DNA of 64,000 bases from Reyranella sp. (GCF_004297405.1 NZ_SCVC01000042.1:62001-126000); one strand, 5' to 3'. Positions 46,700-55,747 are shown, counted from the stretch's first letter. Notes: generated from the letters alone by a model not told the origin. Translations and numbers: made by a program.

Positions 46700-46728
46700 A
46701 AGATAGGGGGCCGTTCCTGGCCGGTCAA
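46700..46728 (-). promoter_or_regulatory. Sigma70-type promoter of bfd
   Basis: On the minus strand TTGACC (plus 46723-46728) and TATCTT (plus 46700-46705) are separated by exactly 17 bases. The -10 is about 45 bases before the bfd ATG. The -35 overlaps a GGCCGG element that recurs upstream, which may be a regulator site. Confidence 0.6.
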
Positions 46729-46732
46729 GTAT

Positions 46733-46748
46733 GGCCGGCAAACCGGCC
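46733..46748 (-). terminator. GGCCGG/CCGGCC hairpin after the thioesterase stop
   Basis: Perfect 6-bp arms with a 4-base loop start at the stop codon of the minus-strand thioesterase gene. No T-tract follows. It could end that transcript, or act as a dyad site just upstream of the bfd promoter. Confidence 0.4.
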
Positions 46749-47182
46749 TAAAAGCCCTTTAAACGGTACTTTTCCAGCTTTTCCCGCAAGGCGTCCCCAA
46801 TCGGGTGGGGCGCCTTGCCCTTGAGTCGGACCATGGTCATTTCAGCGGCCACGATGCAGAGGTCGTCCTTGAAGGCAGCGGAAGCGACCGTGACCGAGCT
46901 GGTGCCGACCTTCAGGACACCTGTTCCGAGCTCGATCTGGCCAGGCCAATGCGACTCGGCCAGGAAGCTCACCGTCATGCCGGCCGAGATGCCGCGGACG
47001 CCATCGTCGCCACGCTGCATCATGCCCATGTCGCGGCTGAAGGTGAGCCTGGCCGTCTCGAGATAGGCACAGAGCGCCACGTTGTTGATGTGGCCGGCGG
47101 CATCCTGGTCGGAGAAGCGAACGGTGTCGCTGCACCAGTGCGGATAGATCGAGCGATCTTGCAAACGTTTGTCGCGTGACAT
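46748..47182 (-). CDS. Acyl-CoA thioesterase, YbgC/4-hydroxybenzoyl-CoA type
   Basis: This 144-residue single hot-dog domain protein has the signature VRFSDQDAAGHINNVAL, whose Asp and Asn line the active site. It probably hydrolyses acyl-CoA thioesters. ATG 47182 is chosen. The longer open frame upstream would run antisense to the acyl-CoA dehydrogenase gene and is not family-like. It is divergent from that dehydrogenase with a 25-base gap, so the two may share a regulatory region. A second thioesterase of the same type lies at 51411. Confidence 0.85.
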   Translation of the reverse strand: MSRDKRLQDRSIYPHWCSDTVRFSDQDAAGHINNVALCAYLETARLTFSRDMGMMQRGDDGVRGISAGMTVSFLAESHWPGQIELGTGVLKVGTSSVTVASAAFKDDLCIVAAEMTMVRLKGKAPHPIGDALREKLEKYRLKGF

Positions 47183-47207
47183 GGCCGGAGTGTAGCATTC
47201 CGCCGCA

Positions 47208-48368
47208 ATGGCACACCCGATCTTCACCGAAGAACATGACCTCATCCGCGCCCAGCTCCGGCGCTTCGTCGACGAGCGGGTGAAGCCGCACGGCCCGAAA
47301 TGGGAGGAGGCGGGGTTCGTGCCGCGCGACGTGCTGGCGCAAATGGGTGAGCTTGGCTTTTTCGGCCTGCGCGTGCCCGAAGCGTTAGGGGGAGCAGGGC
47401 TGGATGCGCGGGCGTCGGTAGTACTGGCGGAGGAGGTCGGACGATCGACCCATGGTGGCTTCGCCATCACCGTGCTGGTCCATACCGATATGGCGAGCCC
47501 GCACCTCGTCCGCTTCGGCACCAAGCGGCAGCTTGAGAAGTATCTGCCCGGAATCATTGCGGGGAAGAGCATCACTGCCGTCGGCGTCACCGAGCCCGGC
47601 GCGGGATCGGACGTTGCCGGCATCCGCACGCGCGCCGTGCGCGATGGCAATCACTACGTCCTGAACGGCGCCAAGATGTTTATCACCAATGGCGTGCATG
47701 GCGATCTCTACTTCATCGCCGCCAAGACCGATCGCGAGGCCAAGGGCTCGCGCGCCATTACCATCTTCATCGTCGAGAAGGGCATGCCGGGCTTCAAGGT
47801 TGGCCGCGCGCTGGACAAGACCGGCTGGCGCAGCTCCGACACCGCCGAGCTGATCTTCGAGGATTGCCGTGTGCCGGCGGAAAACGTGCTAGGCGAGGAG
47901 AATCGCGGCTTCTATTCGATCATGGCCAACTTCCAGACCGAACGGCTGGTGATCGGCGCCATGGCAATGGCGGAGGCGCGCGAGGCCATCCGTCTGACCT
48001 TCGATCATGTCAGCCAGCGCACCGCCTTCGGCAAGCCGCTTTGGGACAAGCAGGCGATCCGCCAGCGTCTGTCACGGCGGCTGGCCGAGGTCGAGGCGGC
48101 GCGCCAGCTCGTTCATCACACGGCCTGGCTCGATGCGCAGGGCGCGGACTGTGTCGCGCAGGTATCTATGGTGAAGGCACTGGCGGGCGATCTCGTGAAC
48201 GAGGTGCTCTACGACTGTGTGCAGTTCCACGGCGGCATGGGCTTCGTGCGTGAGACGGCGGTCGAACGCATGTCCCGCGACGCTCGTGTGCAGGCGATCG
48301 GCGGCGGTGCTTCCGAGGTCATGCTGGAGGAAATCGCCAAGCGCTTCGGCCAAGCCCTGGCCGATTGA
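47208..48368 (+). CDS. Acyl-CoA dehydrogenase
   Basis: This 386-residue flavoenzyme introduces the alpha-beta double bond of acyl-CoA. It has the segment ITAVGVTEPGAGSDVAGIRT, MFITNG, and the C-terminal LYDCVQFHGGMGFVRETAVERMSRD. These are acyl-CoA dehydrogenase signatures. No signal peptide is seen. Chain-length class is not decided by sequence alone. Its stop is seven bases from the convergent membrane cyclase stop. Confidence 0.92.
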   Translation: MAHPIFTEEHDLIRAQLRRFVDERVKPHGPKWEEAGFVPRDVLAQMGELGFFGLRVPEALGGAGLDARASVVLAEEVGRSTHGGFAITVLVHTDMASPHLVRFGTKRQLEKYLPGIIAGKSITAVGVTEPGAGSDVAGIRTRAVRDGNHYVLNGAKMFITNGVHGDLYFIAAKTDREAKGSRAITIFIVEKGMPGFKVGRALDKTGWRSSDTAELIFEDCRVPAENVLGEENRGFYSIMANFQTERLVIGAMAMAEAREAIRLTFDHVSQRTAFGKPLWDKQAIRQRLSRRLAEVEAARQLVHHTAWLDAQGADCVAQVSMVKALAGDLVNEVLYDCVQFHGGMGFVRETAVERMSRDARVQAIGGGASEVMLEEIAKRFGQALAD

Positions 48369-48374
48369 CGAGCC

Positions 48375-50015
48375 CTAATTCGGAGCGACCCGGAACGGCC
48401 CGATGGAGTTGATGGCGCAGTCCAAGCCACCGCTCTGAGTGCAGATACGCAAGGCCTCTGCAGTTGCCTCGCTCTCGCTGGTCTTGCCGCTCACGATCCC
48501 CACGCGGCCATTGCTAGAGAGCGCGAGAGCCCGCCAGTCATTGGCGATCAGATACTGGTCGAGAGCCTGACGCTGATCCGGCGTGATGCTCCCAATATCC
48601 TGCGGGATGAGGACATTGACGGGACGCATGGTCTGCGGTGTGCGCACGAGTGTTTCATTATTCAACGCGTAGACGACGCAGGGCCGCCCCGTCAGGTGGC
48701 CGCAGATCTGCAGGTTGCGCCGGATGGCATCCTGGTCGTTCTGGCTCGGCGTCCACCAATCGAAGCGATTGTGTCCCAGGACAAGCGCCCGGCTGCGATC
48801 CGATTTCAAATAGTGTTCTTCGAGGTTCTTGCGCGCCGGCGCGTTGATCAGCGGCGCCGTTGCCGGATCGAAGGGGATCGGCGGGTTGGGACGCGCCGCC
48901 GGGACGTAAGGGGGCGGCGGCATCGCGGGCGATCGGAACGACCAGACAACATCGTTGCCCACGGCGTAGATCATGCAGCGGTCATAGTCGCGCATGACCG
49001 GCACGTCGCGCTGGACGGCCTTGTTGCATTCTTCGAGGGCAACGCGTCGGGCCGTGGCGTCATCGATGCGGCGGGTGGCCATGGCGAAGATGCCTCGGAC
49101 GTTCAGTGCGAACGCCTTCGAGTCGGCGGCGCTGGCATAGCTCTCGAGTGCCCGTGACCGGAAGTCGGGAACGAAAGGCACCTCTTTTGGCACGAACGAG
49201 CGAGGTTGGGGTGCCGCGGTAGCGGCAGGCGGCGGCGTTGCAGCGGGCGTGGTCGCCGAAGCAGCAGGCGGGACCGCCGCGACTGAGGCGGGCGGAGTGG
49301 GAACAAGTGTGGCGGAGGTCGGCTGGGCCGTCTGCGCCGCGCCCGAGGTGGGCCCCTGACGCAGATAGAAGGTGCCCCCGATCGCGACGATGGCCAAGGC
49401 GGTGACGATGCCGCCGACCAGCAGGACGCGCGATCGCGGGCTGGCCTTGGCCGCCTCATGCGCCGGGTGAGGCGGTGTAGGCTTGCCGCCATCGAGGGTC
49501 AGCCGATAGGCATGGATCGGCCGTGGGATATTCTTGACATGCTGGTCGCCGATATCCTCGGCGCCCAGCATCAGCTTGCCGGTGATCTGTTCGTAGACTG
49601 AGGACGACACACAGATGCCGCCCGTCGTAGCAATCGATTCCAGCCGCACCGCGACGTTGACGGCATCGCCCATCAGATCGTCGCCGCTCTCGACGATGTC
49701 ACCGAGGTTGATGCCGATGCGTAAGTTGAGTTGGTCGTTCTCGCCGGACGTCGCGTTGGCCGAACGCATGGCCTCTTGAATTTCGAGAGCAGCGCGGACG
49801 GCCTCGACCGGACTCGCGAATTCGGCGAGCAACCCGTCGCCCGTCAACTTGAAGACGCGGCCGCGATGATGACGGATGAGTGTGCCGGCGATATCCATGC
49901 GCGCACCGAGCAGCGCCAGCGCATGCTCCTCATCACGCGCCGACATGGTGCTGAAGGCCACGACATCGATCGCGATGATCGTGGTCAGCCGCCGGACAAG
50001 GTTTGTATCGCTCAT
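48375..50015 (-). CDS. Membrane-bound class III cyclase with triple Cys-paired C-terminal repeats
   Basis: This 546-residue protein has an N-terminal class III cyclase domain (about 8-172) with metal Asp D17 (AIDVVAFST) and D60 (KLTGDGLLAEF), and DLMGDAVNVAVRLES. One membrane segment follows (about 196-218). A Pro/Ala/Thr-rich linker leads to a C-terminal region of three similar modules, at about 293-360, 402-455 and 488-542. Each starts with Tyr, then RALAL-like, and carries two cysteines. The modules resemble DUF4189-type repeats. With the cyclase inside, the repeats would be periplasmic sensors. ATG 50015 is chosen because the family motif follows directly. Confidence 0.83.
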   Translation of the reverse strand: MSDTNLVRRLTTIIAIDVVAFSTMSARDEEHALALLGARMDIAGTLIRHHRGRVFKLTGDGLLAEFASPVEAVRAALEIQEAMRSANATSGENDQLNLRIGINLGDIVESGDDLMGDAVNVAVRLESIATTGGICVSSSVYEQITGKLMLGAEDIGDQHVKNIPRPIHAYRLTLDGGKPTPPHPAHEAAKASPRSRVLLVGGIVTALAIVAIGGTFYLRQGPTSGAAQTAQPTSATLVPTPPASVAAVPPAASATTPAATPPPAATAAPQPRSFVPKEVPFVPDFRSRALESYASAADSKAFALNVRGIFAMATRRIDDATARRVALEECNKAVQRDVPVMRDYDRCMIYAVGNDVVWSFRSPAMPPPPYVPAARPNPPIPFDPATAPLINAPARKNLEEHYLKSDRSRALVLGHNRFDWWTPSQNDQDAIRRNLQICGHLTGRPCVVYALNNETLVRTPQTMRPVNVLIPQDIGSITPDQRQALDQYLIANDWRALALSSNGRVGIVSGKTSESEATAEALRICTQSGGLDCAINSIGPFRVAPN

Positions 50016-50102
50016 CGGTTCTGTGCTCCGCCAGCAGGCTACCACAGCAGGCGGCGGAGGACATGCTTGCGTGGCGGCCGCCGCTCTGCGAAGACCGGGG
50101 CC

Positions 50103-50561
50103 ATGCAGTCCGAAAACCCCCGCTATTGGGAAGATTACGACGTCGGCACGAAGTACCCCTTGGGTTCGACCAGCTTCACAGCCGACGAAATCGTCGACTT
50201 CGCCCGCCAGTTCGATCCGCAGAGTTTCCATATCGATGCCGAGGCCGCCAAGGCGTCGCTGTTTGGTGGACTCATCGCCTCTGGCTGGCATGTCGCCGCC
50301 AAGCTGATGCGGCTGTTCGTCGATAACTACATCGACAAGCGCACGGCGCTGGGCTCGCCGGGCCTCGACGAATTGCGCTGGCTGAAGCCGGTACGGCCAG
50401 GCGACACGCTGACCGCATGGGTCGAGTGCGCATCCAAGGTGCCGTCGAAGAGCCGGCCCAACATGGGTGTCATCCATGAGCATTGGAGCGCCACCAACCA
50501 GAACGGTGAACTGGTGATGACGGCCAAGGGGATCAACATGGTGCGCCGGAGGCCGGCATGA
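50103..50561 (+). CDS. MaoC family dehydratase
   Basis: This 152-residue hot-dog fold protein has the MaoC-like N-terminus YWEDYDVGTKYPLGSTSFTADEIVDFA and then FDPQSFHID, the active-site Asp-His region. It ends with a nucleotide-CoA binding segment around HWSATNQNGELVMTAKG. It probably hydrates an enoyl-CoA. The stop overlaps the VOC gene in ATGA. It is the first of a four-gene acyl-CoA-type operon up to 52327. Confidence 0.83.
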   Translation: MQSENPRYWEDYDVGTKYPLGSTSFTADEIVDFARQFDPQSFHIDAEAAKASLFGGLIASGWHVAAKLMRLFVDNYIDKRTALGSPGLDELRWLKPVRPGDTLTAWVECASKVPSKSRPNMGVIHEHWSATNQNGELVMTAKGINMVRRRPA

Positions 50562-51403
50562 AGCAGCCGGTAAAAGGTCTCGACCATGTCGTGGTCATGG
50601 TCGACGGTATCGATGCTGCCGAGGCGGCCTACACCAAGCTCGGCTTCCAGGTTCAGCCGCGTGGCTTTCACAAGAAGCTCGGCACGGCCAACCATCTCAT
50701 GATCTTCGACACCGACTATTTCGAGATTCTGGGCATCGTCGAAGATACGGAATTCAACGCCGAGCGGCGGGAATGGCTGAAGGCAGGTGGCGGGCTTGCC
50801 AACGTGGCGCTGGCGACCGACGGCGCTGACCTCGCTTTCGAGGCCTTCAAGGCCGCCGGGCTCAATCCCGACGAGCCGCTGTCGTTCGATCGGGCCGTCG
50901 AGATCGACGGCAAGACGGAGCAGGCCAAGTTCCGCACAGTGCGCGTGCCCAAGACCAACATGCCGGTGGTCGGTTTCTTTGTCTGCGACCACCTCACGCC
51001 GCAGTTCGTCTACCGGCCGGAATGGGCGAAGCATCCCAACGGCGCTCGGGGCATCCTGGGCGTTACGGTGATCGCAGAGCAGCCGACGAAATGGGCGCCG
51101 GAACTCGAGAAGTACTTCGGCGAGGGCTCGACCAAGCGCGAAGGCGAGGGGCTGGTGGCCAACACGGGGACCCAGCCGATCCACTATCTTTCGCGCAAGG
51201 ACTACCTGGCGCGTTATCCCGGCGTCACGCCGGTTCGGCCGGGCGACCATCCGGCGCTGCTGAGCGTGCGCGTCGAGAACCTCGCGGCCTGCGAGGCATT
51301 GCTGAAGAAGAACGGCGTAAAGCTGCTGAAGCCCGATTCCGGCCGCCTGATCGTGCCGCCGTCGGAGGCCGCCCATCTCACTCTCGAATTTGCGGAGCGT
51401 TAG
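50558..51403 (+). CDS. VOC/glyoxalase-like protein
   Basis: This 281-residue protein of the glyoxalase_3-like group has two vicinal-oxygen-chelate modules. The first starts LDHVVVMVDGIDAAEAAYTKLGF, and the second is ALLSVRVENLAACEALLKKNGVKLL. These folds bind a metal for isomerase, dioxygenase or epimerase chemistry. It starts in an ATGA overlap with the MaoC gene. Position among CoA-thioester genes suggests a CoA substrate, but this is inference. Confidence 0.75.
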   Translation: MKQPVKGLDHVVVMVDGIDAAEAAYTKLGFQVQPRGFHKKLGTANHLMIFDTDYFEILGIVEDTEFNAERREWLKAGGGLANVALATDGADLAFEAFKAAGLNPDEPLSFDRAVEIDGKTEQAKFRTVRVPKTNMPVVGFFVCDHLTPQFVYRPEWAKHPNGARGILGVTVIAEQPTKWAPELEKYFGEGSTKREGEGLVANTGTQPIHYLSRKDYLARYPGVTPVRPGDHPALLSVRVENLAACEALLKKNGVKLLKPDSGRLIVPPSEAAHLTLEFAER

Positions 51404-51410
51404 TCTTTCA

Positions 51411-51854
51411 ATGGCGTTCGATCTTGCCGACCGCGGCATCTATGGTTTCTCGACTTCGGAAAATCTCCGGTTCGCCGATGTGGACGCCAATGGCCACATC
51501 AATAATGGATCCTTTCTCGAACTGCTCGAGAATGCCCGCGTTTCCTACCTGCGCCAGATCGTTCGTTCGGGCCTGCCGCGCTTTCGGATGGTAGTCGGCC
51601 GCATCGAAGCCGATTTCAAGCGGCAGATGTTCTATCCCGGTGTCGCAACGGCCTGCGCCCGCATGATCGAGTCGCACGAGCGCAAGTGCGTGATCGGGCA
51701 GGGACTGTTCGACGGCGAGGGAAATTGCACGGCGGTTCAGCGCGTCCTCATGGTGTCGCTCGACGAGAAGACGCATCGCAGCACGCCCTTCGAGCCGGAG
51801 GTACGCTCTATGATCGACCGGCTCGCCGCCTCCAAAGACGGATTGACCGCATGA
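51411..51854 (+). CDS. Thioesterase, 4-hydroxybenzoyl-CoA thioesterase type
   Basis: This 147-residue hot-dog protein has LRFADVDANGHINNGSFLELLENARVSY, close to the 46748 gene. ATG 51411 is chosen, seven bases after the VOC stop. Its stop overlaps the ATG of the PaaI-like gene in ATGA. It probably hydrolyses an acyl-CoA produced by the operon. Confidence 0.82.
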   Translation: MAFDLADRGIYGFSTSENLRFADVDANGHINNGSFLELLENARVSYLRQIVRSGLPRFRMVVGRIEADFKRQMFYPGVATACARMIESHERKCVIGQGLFDGEGNCTAVQRVLMVSLDEKTHRSTPFEPEVRSMIDRLAASKDGLTA

Positions 51855-52327
51855 CAGCCGAAGTTCCCGCCGGAATTCCAGAGGGTTTCCGTAAGCTCGC
51901 CGTGCCTGATCAGTTCGTGGCGTTGGCCGGGCCGCTCTGGGTCAAGGCCGAATCCGACGGCCTGCGCGTCGGCCTGCCGCTGGAGGACCGTCATGGCAAT
52001 CCGATGGGCTGGGCCCATGGCGGATTGCTGGTCACGGTGGCCGACATGGTCATGGGCCTGGGATCGGGCTTCGCCACGGGCATCTTCTGGCCGCATCCGA
52101 CGATCTCGCTCACCAGCGAGTTCGTGCGCGGCGCCAAACTCGGCCATTGGCTGGAGGGCAAGGCGCGGATCGCGCGACGCACCGTCAATTTCTGCTTCGC
52201 GACCTGCGACCTGATTTGCGATGGCGAGATCGTGCTGGTGTCGTCGGGGGTCTTCAAAGTGCCCGATGTCGACAAGATCCCCGAGCAGTTCCAGACCGCC
52301 GCCCTGTCGCCACCCTGGAAGAGGTAA
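51851..52327 (+). CDS. PaaI family thioesterase
   Basis: This 158-residue hot-dog thioesterase has the PaaI-type core GNPMGWAHGGLLVTVADMVMG, including the HGG motif. The ATG overlaps the preceding stop in ATGA. Such enzymes hydrolyse stalled aryl- or acyl-CoA. It ends the four-gene run, ten bases from the convergent GT-C membrane gene. Confidence 0.85.
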   Translation: MTAEVPAGIPEGFRKLAVPDQFVALAGPLWVKAESDGLRVGLPLEDRHGNPMGWAHGGLLVTVADMVMGLGSGFATGIFWPHPTISLTSEFVRGAKLGHWLEGKARIARRTVNFCFATCDLICDGEIVLVSSGVFKVPDVDKIPEQFQTAALSPPWKR

Positions 52328-52336
52328 GCCGAACCG

Positions 52337-53914
52337 TTACTTCTTCTTCCGCCGGTAAATCCGGTAGCGGTCGAAGTCCATAAGGTGTTCGTAATTCTCG
52401 AAGGCGTCGGCGAACACCCGGTTCTGCAGGAAGTATTCGAGGTAGTCGAACTCCTTGCCCTGGCAGCGCGGCACACCGGCGATACGGTCCACGATCAAGA
52501 GATCGGGATGCTCGCGGGCGAAGTCTTCGCTCACCGTATCGAACACGAACTTCTCGGAATCGCCCATCGTATCGGGCGGATTGTAGAGGGCAGGGAAGTC
52601 GTCGCAGGTCGCGTAGACGCCCTGCAGCACCCACATGGTGAGAAACCGCGTGGTCATGCGGCCGTTGACGTAGTTCACCATCGGCCAGAACGGGTAGATG
52701 CCCGGCGACAGGACCAGGAAGGAGCGGTGCGGCGCGTTCTGCTCGATGATGTGTTGCAGCCGGCCGCCGATCGAATCCTCGAACTGCCGCTGCTTGTAGA
52801 AGGGCGGCGTATAGAGCGCGGCCTGGAAGTAGAGCAGCACCATCAGGGTGGCGCAGATCACCGCCACCGGTAGGCGGTGTGCGCTGCGGCTGATTGGCAG
52901 GTAGCGGTCGACGGTCTGCGAGACGGTGAGGGCAGCCAGCAGGATCGCTGCCGAAAGCGCCGGCAGCACGTGATAGGGCCAACCCTTGGCCTGGCCGATG
53001 GCCGAAAGCGCGGCGCCGATGCCAAAAACGACCAGCACGCGGGCTGCGATGGTCTTGGTGAATAGGGTGGCCAGCAGGCCGAAGATCAGCAGCGCCAGCA
53101 GCGTAGGGCCCAGCACATTGCTGGTCAGCACCTCGCGCCAGCCCGAATCGCCGATCGGGGCGTAGGATTCGATGGCCAATGGCAGCACGAACCGGCCGAA
53201 GTCGGGGAACAGTGTGTACATCGACACGACATGCGCCACCGCCAGCAGACCGATGGCCCAGGGAATGGGATCGGTTAGCGTGGCGCGCCAGCCACGGCGT
53301 ACCAGCAGGTAGAGCTCCACCGCCGCCGGAATGGCGAGATAGTGCGGCTTCATCGCGAGGGCGAGGCCAGCGACAATGCCGACCGCAATGCTGGCCGTTC
53401 GTGTCGGGCTCACCCCTTCGGCCCGCGCCATCGAGGCAATCAGGTAGGGCGCGCAGGCCACGAACATGATGTGTTCGCGCTGGCCGAAATGCTCGTTGGG
53501 CAGCACGGAGAACAAGAACAGCAGCACCGGCGGCAGCAGGGCCTCGGTGAGCGCATGGTCTGCCGAGGGCACAAGATGTACGAGGCGCCGACACGCCCAG
53601 AAAGAGGCGAAGATGCCGGCGACCACCCAGGCGGTGAACCAGAAGGTCACGGTTCCGGGCAGGATCTTTGCCGTCAGCACTGGCAGGCCGTGGATGATGA
53701 AGGTCAGCGGCAGGTTCTCGTCGAGGACCTCGACATAGAGCTTCTCGCCGCCGATCCAGCGGGTCGACACGTCGAGGATGGCGGCGACGTCGTGGTTGAT
53801 GGGTGGGAAGAAATAGCCGGTCAGCCACAGCACCGGCAGGGCGAACAGGGGCGCCAGCAGCAGTCGTTCGATGCGCGGCGGAATTGTCGGGGGCTTGGTC
53901 GTGACGGTTGGCAA
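52337..53914 (-). CDS. GT-C-type membrane glycosyltransferase-like protein
   Basis: This 525-residue integral membrane protein has about ten or more helices. The N-terminal extracytoplasmic loop carries PPINHDVAAIL followed by DENLP, as in GT39/ArnT-like enzymes that use polyprenyl-phosphate sugars. The C-terminal soluble tail ends DRYRIYRRKKK. A TTG start at 53914 is used because no in-frame ATG lies nearby. It is divergent from the methyltransferase, GT2 and ArnE-like genes, so it may use the lipid-linked sugar they make. Confidence 0.65.
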   Translation of the reverse strand: MPTVTTKPPTIPPRIERLLLAPLFALPVLWLTGYFFPPINHDVAAILDVSTRWIGGEKLYVEVLDENLPLTFIIHGLPVLTAKILPGTVTFWFTAWVVAGIFASFWACRRLVHLVPSADHALTEALLPPVLLFLFSVLPNEHFGQREHIMFVACAPYLIASMARAEGVSPTRTASIAVGIVAGLALAMKPHYLAIPAAVELYLLVRRGWRATLTDPIPWAIGLLAVAHVVSMYTLFPDFGRFVLPLAIESYAPIGDSGWREVLTSNVLGPTLLALLIFGLLATLFTKTIAARVLVVFGIGAALSAIGQAKGWPYHVLPALSAAILLAALTVSQTVDRYLPISRSAHRLPVAVICATLMVLLYFQAALYTPPFYKQRQFEDSIGGRLQHIIEQNAPHRSFLVLSPGIYPFWPMVNYVNGRMTTRFLTMWVLQGVYATCDDFPALYNPPDTMGDSEKFVFDTVSEDFAREHPDLLIVDRIAGVPRCQGKEFDYLEYFLQNRVFADAFENYEHLMDFDRYRIYRRKKK

Positions 53915-53973
53915 GGCCCGGGGAAGATATCATAAGCAGACGACAAGACGAGACTTACGGAGGCCTTCACGGC

Positions 53974-54714
53974 GTGGAGCGGGCTGAATACGAGCGCATG
54001 CACGCGGTCGAGGACCGCATGTGGTGGTATCGCGGCCTGCGCGCGCTGGCGGCGGGCGAGCTCGCACGGGCCCTGGCGCGTTCGGCAGCGGCTGGCCCCG
54101 TGCTCGACGCGGGATGCGGTACGGGCGGTATGCTGCGCATTTTGGGGCCAACCGCTGCGGGACGCCCGACCCTCGGCCTGGAATATGATGCGATAGCGGC
54201 CTCGCTGGCGGCGGCCAAAGCAGGTCGGCCCGTCGCCTCGGGTTCGGTCAACGAAATGCCTCTGGGCGATGCCACGCTCGCTGGTTACGTCTCGCTCGAC
54301 GTCCTGTGTCATGGTGGTGTCGAACCAGCGAGTGCCCTGAAAGAGGCGCACCGCTGCCTCCGACCGGGCGCGATCGCGGTCTTCAATCTGCCCGCCTATG
54401 GCTGGATGTTGTCCGCGCACGACAAGCGCGTGCACAATGTCCGCCGCTTTACGCGGGGCCAGGTCGGAGCCTTGCTTGCCGGGCATGGTTTCCGTGTCCT
54501 TCGTTCGAGCTACTGGAACACCTTCTTGTTTCCTCTCATGCTTCTTCACCGACTGACCGAACGCGACGACGCCGAGAGCGATGTGCGCGACTATCCGCGC
54601 TGGCTCGACGCCTTCTTTTCGACGGCCCTTGCGGTTGAACGTGGCCTCATCGCAATGGGTCTCAGCCTGCCGTTTGGCGGTTCCCTGCTTGTCGTGGCGA
54701 CGCGCGATGAGTGA
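53974..54714 (+). CDS. Class I SAM-dependent methyltransferase (glycolipid cassette)
   Basis: This 246-residue protein starts VERAEYERMHAVEDRMWWYRG, the N-terminus of the sugar-cluster methyltransferase family. Motif I is VLDAGCGTGGML. GTG 53974 is preceded by GGAGG ten bases upstream. TTG 53908 is an alternative. The last bases overlap the ATG of the GT2 gene by eight bases. It probably methylates a sugar or lipid intermediate. Confidence 0.78.
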   Translation: MERAEYERMHAVEDRMWWYRGLRALAAGELARALARSAAAGPVLDAGCGTGGMLRILGPTAAGRPTLGLEYDAIAASLAAAKAGRPVASGSVNEMPLGDATLAGYVSLDVLCHGGVEPASALKEAHRCLRPGAIAVFNLPAYGWMLSAHDKRVHNVRRFTRGQVGALLAGHGFRVLRSSYWNTFLFPLMLLHRLTERDDAESDVRDYPRWLDAFFSTALAVERGLIAMGLSLPFGGSLLVVATRDE

Positions 54715-55747
54715 GGCAACTCTGCCGGCTCCGGCCTTGTCGATTGTCGTGCCGGTCTACAATGGCGCCGCAACGGTCGGCGATCTGGTCAAGGCGCTAC
54801 GTGCCCTCGACATCGACGGCGGTCTGGAAATCGTGCTGGCGGTCGATGGCAGCCCGGACAACAGTCTCGACGTCTGCAAGCAGCTCGCCCAGGAGCCCGG
54901 CGCGCCGATCATCGTTCTGTCGCTCAGCCGTAATTTCGGTGAGCACAATGCCGTCATGGCTGGCCTGTCGCGGGCCAGTGGTGCCTTCGCCATCACGATG
55001 GACGACGATCTGCAAAATCCACCAGAGGAGGTGAAGCGCCTCTTCGAGCATGCGCGGGACGGCGGCTACGACGCGGTCTACACCTATTACGAAGAGAAGA
55101 AGCATGCGGCGTGGCGCAACCTCGGCAGCCGGTTCACCAACTGGTGCGCCGACCGGCTGATCGACAAGCCGCCGGGCCTCTATCTGTCGAGCTTCCGTTG
55201 CATCTCCGCTTTCGTGCGTGAGCGGATCACGGCGAGCTATGAAGGCCCTTATCCCTATGTCGATGGCCTGGTCTTCCAGGTGACGCAGAATGTCGGTCGA
55301 CTGCAGGTCAGCCACCTGCCGCGCGCCGAAGGCCGCTCCAACTACACGCTGCGCCGCCTGATCAGGCTGTGGCTCGCGATGTTCCTGAACTTCTCGGTGA
55401 TGCCGCTACGGCTCGCCACCTTGCTGGGCTTGGCTTTCGGCGCGTTGGGCGCCCTTACCGCGGTGATTGTCATCGTCGAGGCGATCATCTCCGACAAGCC
55501 CCCGCAAGGCTGGGCGTCGTTGATGGTCGCCGTTCTCGTGCTGGCTGGCGTGCAGCTCGTCGTGCTCGGCATGATCGGCGAGTATGTCGGCCGCATGTTC
55601 CTGGCCGTCAATCGCAAGCCACAGTATCTCGTGCGCGAGGTCTTCCGTCGCGGTGCGGAAGGTCTCGAGGTCGAACGACCGAGGGTCGATACGCGGGCGG
55701 CGGGGCAGCCGCACCGCGAACCATCGCGGGGGGAGAGCGATCGATGA
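54707..55747 (+). CDS. GT2 polyprenyl-phosphate glycosyltransferase, ArnC/GtrB-like
   Basis: This 346-residue protein has a cytosolic GT-A domain (SIVVPVYNGAATV, VDGSPDNS, MDDDLQNPPEE) followed by two membrane helices near residues 230-300. The connecting segment GRSNYTLRRLIRLWLAMFLNFS is characteristic of ArnC/GtrB/DPM-type enzymes. These put a sugar on undecaprenyl phosphate. The ATG overlaps the methyltransferase end and the stop overlaps the ArnE-like gene in ATGA. Confidence 0.87.
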   Translation: MSEATLPAPALSIVVPVYNGAATVGDLVKALRALDIDGGLEIVLAVDGSPDNSLDVCKQLAQEPGAPIIVLSLSRNFGEHNAVMAGLSRASGAFAITMDDDLQNPPEEVKRLFEHARDGGYDAVYTYYEEKKHAAWRNLGSRFTNWCADRLIDKPPGLYLSSFRCISAFVRERITASYEGPYPYVDGLVFQVTQNVGRLQVSHLPRAEGRSNYTLRRLIRLWLAMFLNFSVMPLRLATLLGLAFGALGALTAVIVIVEAIISDKPPQGWASLMVAVLVLAGVQLVVLGMIGEYVGRMFLAVNRKPQYLVREVFRRGAEGLEVERPRVDTRAAGQPHREPSRGESDR

